NCBI GenBank assembly: GCA_029219125.1
Contig: JAQXSU010000126.1
Span: 1-21,314 of the forward strand
Direction of reading: 5' to 3'
DNA from: Bacillota bacterium
GTDB lineage: Bacteria; Bacillota; Clostridia; Peptostreptococcales; Anaerovoracaceae
Length of the DNA: 21,314 nt
Below the pieces are notes generated by a model that was not told where the DNA came from, made no database searches, and was given only the letters and a program-made list of their open reading frames with translations. Every line of letters begins with the position of its first letter. Within the stretch, counting starts at the first letter, position 1. Positions 6,400 through 12,020 of the stretch are shown one piece after another. Position numbers and translations under genes: made by a program.

Positions 6400-8497
6400 A
6401 GAAGTGAATTGTGCGGAAAGCAAGATACAACACAGAAATTCCGGGAAAAGCGGACTGGGTCTGCTGTACGGATTTTGCTGGCTTCTGGCGGCAGTCAGCG
6501 GGGTAGCCTGCGGGATTCTGACAAGCCTTACTCTGTGTCTGGGGAACATGGTAGATCTGGAAGCATATAAAGAAGCCATTGATGACCCGGACTGGGTGGA
6601 AATGAATCCATGGTTTGTATTTATACCGGATACAAATGCATTCAGTGACATGATTGCCCGGCTTCTCACATGGGCGGTCATTGCCGGCGTCATTCTGGCA
6701 GCTTCTGTGATTGTGCTCAGCGTACTGACAGGACGGTTTTCGAGAAATGCGGATGGAAGCATTCGGCTCAACTGGTTCGACCGGTTCTGGTCTGAGGTGC
6801 AGCTGGCCGGCGTATTCGGATTTGGAACAGCGGCAGCGGCATTGTGCATACCGCTGATCCATATCGCCAGATTACATGCATGGACGGATGTGTTTTCTCC
6901 GAACATCACGGATGATCACTGGTTTGGTCCGAGCAATGCGTTCATTGTAAAACTGTGCATTGCCGGGATGGCAGCGTCTGTAATTTTGACGGTGATCTTC
7001 TTCCTGCCGCTGGTAAAAAAGCTGAAGGCCCGTCAGTTCTGGGAAAAGTCTCTGCTGGGCGGCATCTGGCTCTGGATATACCGGGGACTGAAGCATTTCT
7101 TCAGCGGTCTGATCCGGGCGTTCCGGGAAAACCGCAGCACCATGACGAAGGTGATGGTTGTGCTGATCGGCGGTGCGGTTCTTTCTGCCACCTGGATCGG
7201 ACTTCCGGTGGTGATCGTGCTCATTGTAGTTTTTGCGCCGCGTCTTGTGAGAAAGTTTACGGCGGTGCGAACCGGTGCTTCTCAGGTCAGAAACGGAAAT
7301 CTCAACTGGAAGATTCCTGTGGAGTCGGATTCTCACGGGGTGCGGTGTGAACTGGACAGACTGGCTGCGGATATCAATGCCATCTCGGATGCAACGGAAA
7401 TCGCCGTGAAGAATGAGCTGAAAAACCAGCGGCTGAAGACGGAACTGATCTCCAATGTGTCTCATGATCTGAAGACGCCGCTGACTTCCATGACAGCCTA
7501 TGTCGATCTGCTGAAACAGGAGGGACTGGACAGCCCCAATGCGCCGGAATATCTGGAGATTATCGACAGCAAAACCCAGCGGCTGAAGGTGCTGACGGAG
7601 AATCTGTTTGAAGCGGCCAAGGCTTCCAGCGGCGCCATGCCGGTGTCCATGGGTGAAATCGATCTGCCGGCGCTGGTGACTCAGAGTCTGGCGGAAATGG
7701 AAGAGCGGCTGGCGGTGCGCAGCCTGCAGGTCATCGTGCGGAATGAACTGGAGTGCAGCGCAGGATCCGGCATTCCCGCCGGAAATGCCGCAGGAGTTGC
7801 CGGCACATCAGGCATATCCGGAACATCCGGCATATCCGGATGCAAGGTCATCGCCGACGGCCAGCTTCTGTGGCGCGTCATCGAAAACCTGCTGGGCAAC
7901 GTGAGCAAATACGCACTGCCGTCAAGCCGTGTTTACATCAATATCAGTCGGGCAGGCGCCGAACCAGGTTCCGGGTCTGGTGCCGGGTCTGGCGTCGGTG
8001 CGAGAGCCGGATATCCGAACCGGCAGGGCAAAATCCTTCTGGAGGTCAAGAACATTTCCGAAGAACAGCTGAACATTTCTGCCGATGAGCTGATGGAACG
8101 GTTCAAGCGGGGGGATGAATCGCGGAATACCGAGGGAAGCGGTTTGGGCCTGGCCATCGCCAGAGACCTGGTGCATCTGATGAAAGGATCCTTTGAGGTT
8201 TCCATCGACGGCGATCTGTTCAAAGCCAGCGTGATTCTGGATGAAGCGGGTGCCGTGCCGGATCCAGCGGTCGAACCCGGACCCGAAGCCGAGTTTGCAG
8301 CGGGGCCTGCAACCGCAACCGGGTCTGCGGCGGAACCTGAATGTGGGGCTGAGATCGGATCTGAGGCCTCGACTCCTGGTGTCGGACACAGAAGACGGTT
8401 TCCGGGCTCTGCGGTTTTCCAAAAAGGTCGAAAAGTTTTCAAAAAGAAAACAATTTCGCGAAAAAGGAAAACTGACTCGGAAAAAATAACAAAATAA
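6374..8497 (+). CDS. VanS-like membrane sensor histidine kinase with low-complexity insertions and a basic C-terminal tail
   Basis: Numbering is from TTG 6374; GTG 6404, just after the regulator's stop, is an equally possible start because no clear ribosome binding site favours one. Several membrane helices fill residues 1-300, the last two at about 258-294, followed by a HAMP-like linker. The dimerisation domain has the phosphoacceptor His364 in NVSHDLKTPLTSM. The ATPase domain has the N-box around Asn505 (WRVIENLLGNVSKYA) and the glycine-rich GSGLGLAIARDL (588-599). The G1 box lacks the usual DxGxG and reads VKNISEEQLNISADELMERF, which I recall as normal for this Clostridia subfamily. Two Gly/Ala/Ser-rich insertions (about 461-490 and 528-551) interrupt the region around the N-box. 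After residue 625 a tail of about 82 residues runs from Pro/Ala/Glu-rich to strongly basic (KKKTISRKRK). The protein is about 100-150 residues longer than usual relatives. It should phosphorylate the regulator encoded at 5689. Confidence 0.93.
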   Translation: MDTKLKNYEEVNCAESKIQHRNSGKSGLGLLYGFCWLLAAVSGVACGILTSLTLCLGNMVDLEAYKEAIDDPDWVEMNPWFVFIPDTNAFSDMIARLLTWAVIAGVILAASVIVLSVLTGRFSRNADGSIRLNWFDRFWSEVQLAGVFGFGTAAAALCIPLIHIARLHAWTDVFSPNITDDHWFGPSNAFIVKLCIAGMAASVILTVIFFLPLVKKLKARQFWEKSLLGGIWLWIYRGLKHFFSGLIRAFRENRSTMTKVMVVLIGGAVLSATWIGLPVVIVLIVVFAPRLVRKFTAVRTGASQVRNGNLNWKIPVESDSHGVRCELDRLAADINAISDATEIAVKNELKNQRLKTELISNVSHDLKTPLTSMTAYVDLLKQEGLDSPNAPEYLEIIDSKTQRLKVLTENLFEAAKASSGAMPVSMGEIDLPALVTQSLAEMEERLAVRSLQVIVRNELECSAGSGIPAGNAAGVAGTSGISGTSGISGCKVIADGQLLWRVIENLLGNVSKYALPSSRVYINISRAGAEPGSGSGAGSGVGARAGYPNRQGKILLEVKNISEEQLNISADELMERFKRGDESRNTEGSGLGLAIARDLVHLMKGSFEVSIDGDLFKASVILDEAGAVPDPAVEPGPEAEFAAGPATATGSAAEPECGAEIGSEASTPGVGHRRRFPGSAVFQKGRKVFKKKTISRKRKTDSEKITK
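7805..7840 (+). repeat. Two tandem 18-bp repeats inside the kinase gene
   Basis: ACATCAGGCATATCCGGA and ACATCCGGCATATCCGGA lie head to tail (17 of 18 identical) and encode TSGISG twice. They make up part of a Gly/Ala/Ser-rich insertion between the dimerisation and ATP-binding motifs, so slipped-strand expansion is the likely origin. Confidence 0.85.
8414..8472. repeat. 59-bp phased GTTTTC/GAAAAC element, copy 1 (inside kinase 3' end)
   Basis: GTTTTC at 8414 and 8435 is followed by GAAAAC at 8446 and 8467, giving start-to-start distances of 21, 11 and 21 bp, i.e. whole helical turns with overall dyad symmetry. The core 8435-8451 is the 17-mer GTTTTCAAAAAGAAAAC. This copy encodes the basic C-terminal tail of the kinase. 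Confidence 0.7.
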
Positions 8498-8548
8498 GTT
8501 ATTTAGTAAAAATATTCACAGTATAATAATTACATTTCGTTGCAATCT

Positions 8549-8614
8549 AAAGGCCTTTACCGGGAAAACCTGCTGAAATCAGCAGAAAGTTTTCCGAAAA
8601 GGCCTTTTTGTTTT
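8549..8614 (+). terminator. Rho-independent terminator of the two-component operon
   Basis: A long hairpin has AAAGGCCTTT (8549-8558) pairing with AAAGGCCTTT (8598-8607), GAAAAC (8564-8569) with GTTTTC (8589-8594), and CTGCTG (8570-8575) with CAGCAG (8580-8585) around an AAAT loop. It runs straight into TTTTTGTTTT. It lies 52 bp after the kinase stop. Confidence 0.9.
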
Positions 8615-8647
8615 CAAAAAGAAAACTTTTCAGGCAAAAAAGAAAAC
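8589..8647. repeat. 59-bp phased GTTTTC/GAAAAC element, copy 2 (intergenic)
   Basis: GTTTTC at 8589 and 8610 and GAAAAC at 8621 and 8642 repeat the 21-11-21 spacing of copy 1. The 17-bp core (8610-8626) is identical to that of copy 1, and the two copies match at about 45 of 59 positions by hand alignment. Its left end coincides with the 3' arm of the terminator, which explains only the first GTTTTC. Confidence 0.7.
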
Positions 8648-8656
8648 CAGATAACC

Positions 8657-8675
8657 GCCTGAAACCTATTCAGGC
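8657..8675. repeat. Perfect 7-bp inverted repeat
   Basis: GCCTGAA (8657-8663) and TTCAGGC (8669-8675) flank a 5-nt loop, and a further TTCAGGC occurs at 8629-8635. There is no T-run, so it is not a normal terminator. It lies about 50 bp upstream of the promoter of the next gene and could be a protein-binding site. Confidence 0.5.
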
Positions 8676-8723
8676 TTTCATCAAAGTGAATATAAAACCC
8701 ATAAAATATAGAATAAGTAATAA

Positions 8724-8752
8724 TTGACATATATAAGACAGTAATGTAAAAT
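8724..8752 (+). promoter_or_regulatory. Strong sigma-A-type promoter of the solitary nuclease-like gene
   Basis: TTGACA (8724-8729, perfect consensus), a 17-bp spacer and TAAAAT (8747-8752, 5 of 6). Transcription should start near 8759, about 44 nt before the chosen start codon. Confidence 0.8.
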
Positions 8753-8759
8753 ATTACTG
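8739..8759. promoter_or_regulatory. 21-bp palindromic operator candidate overlapping the -10 box
   Basis: CAGTAAT (8739-8745) and ATTACTG (8753-8759) are perfect 7-bp arms around a 7-bp centre that contains the -10 hexamer. A repressor bound here would block polymerase. No repressor gene is adjacent. Confidence 0.6.
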
Positions 8760-8802
8760 ATAAAGAATGGAAGCAGGAGACCGCAAAAGGGGGGGATACA
8801 TA

Positions 8803-9525
8803 ATGCTATTCATGGATGACATTCTGGCTCGAAAACGTTTCATGCTCCGCAGAAAGGAGCAGCTGGAACAGCGGCTGGCTGAAATACCGAAGGGCCGTCT
8901 GATAAAGAAAAGAGCAAAAGGTGATACATATTATTATCTGGAACAAGGCGGGAAACTGCAGAGCCTGCAGCAGAAGCCTGAGCTCAGAGCGCTTTATGAG
9001 GAGAAACAGGCAGCAGAAAAGGAACTGAAAAGTCTGAACAGCAATATTACAGCGATTGACCGATTCCTGAAGCAGTATATCCCCATGTCACCAGAGGAAA
9101 CCAAACGACAGGTTCAAGGCAAACCATGGGAAGAAGTCAAGGGACAGCAGAATTCTTTTACCACAGATAACAGGGAACTGGTATATCTGGGGGTGCTTTA
9201 TCATTCCAAGTCAGAGATGCTGATTGCCATTATGCTGACCTCCTTCGGAATAGAGTTCAAGTATGAAATATCGCTGAAAGAAGGATACCGAAAAGTGTAC
9301 CCGGATTTTGTCATCAAGAGGCCGCGTGACGGCAGAATCATGTACTGGGAGCATGCCGGTGTGACCCATAAAGAAGAATACATTATGAAACTCTACGGAC
9401 GACTGGACGAATATCATGCCATGGGCATTGACCTTTGGGACAATCTGATTCTGAGTTTTGACGGACCTGACGGCAGCCTGAATGCAGATCAGATTGAGAA
9501 GATCATCCGCCTATACCTGTTGTAG
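8803..9525 (+). CDS. Protein of unknown function with N-terminal coiled coil and PD-(D/E)XK-like C-terminal domain
   Basis: I do not know a named function. The ATG at 8803 is preferred to the in-frame ATG 8767 because AAAAGGGGGGG (8785-8795) is spaced correctly for it; this gives 240 residues. The N-terminal half (about 5-105) is highly charged and helical, with a PKGRLIKKRAKGDTYYYLEQ segment. The C-terminal half shows a nuclease-like pattern: E138 in YHSKSEMLIAIML, D168 in YPDFVI, and E183-H184 in YWEHAGV. The spacing E-(29)-PD-(14)-E fits a PD-(D/E)XK core, but the usual catalytic lysine two residues after the last acid is Ala185. I recall similar solitary proteins, with YPDF and YWEH motifs, as common in Clostridia. 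It stands alone: terminator before it, its own consensus promoter with an operator-like palindrome, and a separate promoter after it. Nuclease activity is inference. Confidence 0.8.
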   Translation: MLFMDDILARKRFMLRRKEQLEQRLAEIPKGRLIKKRAKGDTYYYLEQGGKLQSLQQKPELRALYEEKQAAEKELKSLNSNITAIDRFLKQYIPMSPEETKRQVQGKPWEEVKGQQNSFTTDNRELVYLGVLYHSKSEMLIAIMLTSFGIEFKYEISLKEGYRKVYPDFVIKRPRDGRIMYWEHAGVTHKEEYIMKLYGRLDEYHAMGIDLWDNLILSFDGPDGSLNADQIEKIIRLYLL

Positions 9526-9591
9526 GGGATTTGCACCTGCAGCATCCTGCGAAACGAAACCCACAACTTGACATCTTAACACAGATGGTAA

Positions 9592-9620
9592 TTGAAGCAG
9601 AGGGGAATTTGGTGTATAAT
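9592..9620 (+). promoter_or_regulatory. Promoter of the yhaM-cca-like-recD2-comFC run
   Basis: TTGAAG (9592-9597), a 17-bp spacer and a perfect TATAAT (9615-9620) lie in the 201-bp gap between the solitary gene and yhaM. The leader would be about 100 nt. No terminator was found between here and 14696, so the four genes may form one transcript. Confidence 0.7.
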
Positions 9621-9726
9621 GAAAGTGCGGAGCGCGGCGGCCCGGCAGATCAGCAGACTGCAGAGCGAAAACAGGTGGCGCAGCGCCGGTGAAATTGTGA
9701 CAGAGTAAGAGTAAGGAAGAAACAGA

Positions 9727-10689
9727 ATGAAAGAAATTTTTATCAAGGATCTGAGGAAAGACCAGGAGGTCACGGAATTCTTCATGGTGAAGATGGCTGC
9801 GGTGAAGACCGGCTCCAACGGCAAGCAGTATCTGGACATCACCCTGGGCGATAAAACAGGCGAACTGACCGGAAAGAAATGGGACGTCAGCGATGGCGAA
9901 TACCCGGCTCTGGTTGACATAAAGGAAAAAGATATCGTAAAGATCAAGGGCATCATCACCGAATGGGCAGGCCAGCTCCAGTTCCGGGTGCAGCGGATCC
10001 GGAAAGCCAACGAGAACGACGGCCAGCAGATCGGTGACTTCGTCAAGGCGGCTCCGGAGGATCCGCAGGAAATGTACGATTTTATTTTTGATACTGCGCA
10101 AAATCTGTCCGACGGGGATCTGCGGGAGTTATGCGTCAGGCTGCTGACGGAGAACAAGGAACGTCTTCTCTATTATCCGGCAGCCTCCAAGAACCACCAC
10201 GCCCAGCTGGGCGGCCTGCTGTACCATACGAAGCGTATGCTGATGACGGGTATGCGGGTCTGCGAAGTGTATACCAATCTCAATCGGGATCTGGTGCTGA
10301 CCGGGGTGATTCTGCACGATATGGAAAAACTCAATGAAATTGATGCAGATACAGACGGAATTGCCAGCGGATATTCCTTCGAAGGACAGATGCTGGGACA
10401 TCTGATTCAGGGCGTGAAGCTGGTGGACCGTATGGCGCTGGAAATGGGAATGGACCGGGAGAAGGCCATCATGCTGGAGCATATGATTCTTTCCCATCAT
10501 TATGAACCGGAATTCGGAAGCCCAAAGAAGCCGCTGTTCCCTGAGGCAGAGGTGCTGCACTATCTGGACATTCTGGACGCCAGAATGTTCGACATGCAGA
10601 CCGCACTGGAAGCTACCGAACCGGGAGAGTTCAGCGACAGAGTGTGGACGCTGGATAACCGGAGATTATATAAATCTGTAAACATCTGA
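9727..10689 (+). CDS. yhaM: YhaM-like 3'-5' exonuclease (OB fold plus HD domain)
   Basis: YhaM-family enzymes are metal-dependent 3'-to-5' exonucleases that trim RNA and, in some species, DNA in the cytoplasm. The 320-residue length matches the family (about 314). The N-terminal OB fold (about 14-92) contains FFMVKMAAVKTGSNGKQYLDI and VKIKGIITEWAGQLQFRV. The HD phosphohydrolase domain (about 155-300) has H157-H158 in KNHHAQLGGLLYHT, H197-D198 in VILHDMEKLNEI and H257-H258 in ILSHHYEPEFGSP. The family usually reads HDxGK; here the Gly is Glu (HDMEK), while the metal-binding His and Asp are intact. The gene starts with ATG after GTAAGGAAG, and the next gene begins 50 bp on with no terminator between. 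Confidence 0.92.
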   Translation: MKEIFIKDLRKDQEVTEFFMVKMAAVKTGSNGKQYLDITLGDKTGELTGKKWDVSDGEYPALVDIKEKDIVKIKGIITEWAGQLQFRVQRIRKANENDGQQIGDFVKAAPEDPQEMYDFIFDTAQNLSDGDLRELCVRLLTENKERLLYYPAASKNHHAQLGGLLYHTKRMLMTGMRVCEVYTNLNRDLVLTGVILHDMEKLNEIDADTDGIASGYSFEGQMLGHLIQGVKLVDRMALEMGMDREKAIMLEHMILSHHYEPEFGSPKKPLFPEAEVLHYLDILDARMFDMQTALEATEPGEFSDRVWTLDNRRLYKSVNI

Positions 10690-10739
10690 GAACGGATCTG
10701 ACAGAACATCAAGTCTGAGGGAATATCAAGGAGGAAAGT

Positions 10740-12020
10740 ATGATTAAGCTGCCGAAAGAAGTCAATAAAGTTCTGAAAACCCTGGAAGGAGCCGGCGCTG
10801 AGGTCTATGTGGCCGGAGAGTGCGTACGGGACAGCCTGCTGGGAGGAAACCCTTATGGCTGGGATGTGGTCACTTCTGCGGGACCGGACAAGCTGCGGGA
10901 ACTTTTTCCGGAGGGCAGGGTGATCAGTGAAAAATACGGCATTCTGCGTCTGGAATACATAGAAGAACTCTACGATAAAGGCGGCGAGTTTTCGGGGGAA
11001 GAGGGTGTGATCATCGATGTGGCACCTTACAGAAACAACGGGACCATTGAAACGGAACTGGCGAGAAAGGCATTCACCATCGATGCCATCGCCGACAGTC
11101 CGAGCCGTCTCTCCGATCCGTACGAAGGACGGGAAGATATTCGGAAGAAGCTGGTGAGAACCATCGGCGATCCGGATGCACTGTTCCGGGAACAGCCCCT
11201 GAAGATGATGCAGGCCATCCGCTATGCAGCCCAGTTCGGGTTTGACCTGCACAAACCGGTGTATGACGCCATCTGCAGCAATTACAGAAAACTGGAGAGT
11301 GCTGACATGAAGGGCCTTCGGGATGAGTTCACCCTGACGGTCAGCGGCCCTTACGGCGGCAAGGGCCTGAGCATGATTATGGATACCGGCATCATTGGCG
11401 TGATTCTGGGTGAAGATGTTCTGAAGCACCTGACACGGCGGGAAAAAAGTGACCTGACCGTTTTGTGCCAGAACATCGACAAATCCCAGCAGGTGGAAGA
11501 CCGGCGGCTGGGACTGTTTTATACCTGCATGGATAAGAAACGGGCTATGCCTTCCATTGAGAAGCTGGGATTTGAGGGAGATACGTATCAGCATCTGGTG
11601 GATGCGGTGCACGATATGGCCAAGCTGTACTTTACGGCCCAGAAGCCGGAACTGAAGAAATTCATTTACAAACGGGGCTGGGATCGGTATAACTATCTGG
11701 CAAATCTGGAAAAAGCCCAGCGTATCGTCTTCGACTATTCTTCGGAAACCAAGATCAAGAGCAAGATGTACATGCTGGAGGAAATCCGGATGTACAAGGA
11801 GCCGATCTTTGAAAATGAGCTGGCCATCGACGGCAACGACCTGATGGAAGCGGGCATCTGCAAGAGTCCGGAAGACGCGGCGAAGATGCTGTCCATGCTG
11901 GTGGAGGAGATGCACGTCCATCCGAAAAAGAACACCAGAAGGGATCTGCTGGAGCTGGCGAAGAAATACAAGCGCTTCAAATTTTTAACATGGACGAGAG
12001 GAATACATTGGCTGCATTAA
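10740..12020 (+). CDS. CCA tRNA nucleotidyltransferase homologue with degenerate catalytic motifs
   Basis: Class II CCA-adding enzymes finish tRNA 3' ends. The fold is clear: VAGECVRDSLLGG (24-36), a tRNA-NTase head and neck to about residue 225, then helical body and tail. Key residues are changed, however. The metal-binding DxD is G40-W-D42; the usual GG before VRD is G26-E27; RRDFTINA is RKAFTIDA (109-116); and the nucleotide-selecting EDxxR is EQPLK (151-155). D93 of the third carboxylate motif remains. These residues are essential in characterised enzymes, so normal CCA addition is doubtful, although nothing else suggests decay: the frame is open over 426 residues with a good ribosome binding site, AAGGAGG. 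It may be a repurposed paralogue, with a standard CCA enzyme elsewhere in the genome. Its 3' end overlaps the RecD2-like gene by up to 31 bp. Confidence 0.88.
   Translation: MIKLPKEVNKVLKTLEGAGAEVYVAGECVRDSLLGGNPYGWDVVTSAGPDKLRELFPEGRVISEKYGILRLEYIEELYDKGGEFSGEEGVIIDVAPYRNNGTIETELARKAFTIDAIADSPSRLSDPYEGREDIRKKLVRTIGDPDALFREQPLKMMQAIRYAAQFGFDLHKPVYDAICSNYRKLESADMKGLRDEFTLTVSGPYGGKGLSMIMDTGIIGVILGEDVLKHLTRREKSDLTVLCQNIDKSQQVEDRRLGLFYTCMDKKRAMPSIEKLGFEGDTYQHLVDAVHDMAKLYFTAQKPELKKFIYKRGWDRYNYLANLEKAQRIVFDYSSETKIKSKMYMLEEIRMYKEPIFENELAIDGNDLMEAGICKSPEDAAKMLSMLVEEMHVHPKKNTRRDLLELAKKYKRFKFLTWTRGIHWLH

Noticed and set aside
5689..8497. Glycopeptide resistance locus
   Set aside because: The regulator and kinase resemble VanR/VanS in type only; no vanH, vanA/B-type ligase or vanX is present.
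8522..8527. TATAAT just after the kinase gene as a promoter
   Set aside because: The matching -35 position reads TTATTT, a poor match, and transcription would run straight into the terminator hairpin at 8549-8614.
8435..8626. CRISPR array from the repeated 17-mer
   Set aside because: There are only two exact copies 175 bp apart with no regular spacers and no cas genes.
10560..11921. Long open frame on the minus strand across the CCA-like gene
   Set aside because: It overlaps two well-supported plus-strand genes, has no ribosome binding site and its protein has no recognisable domain.
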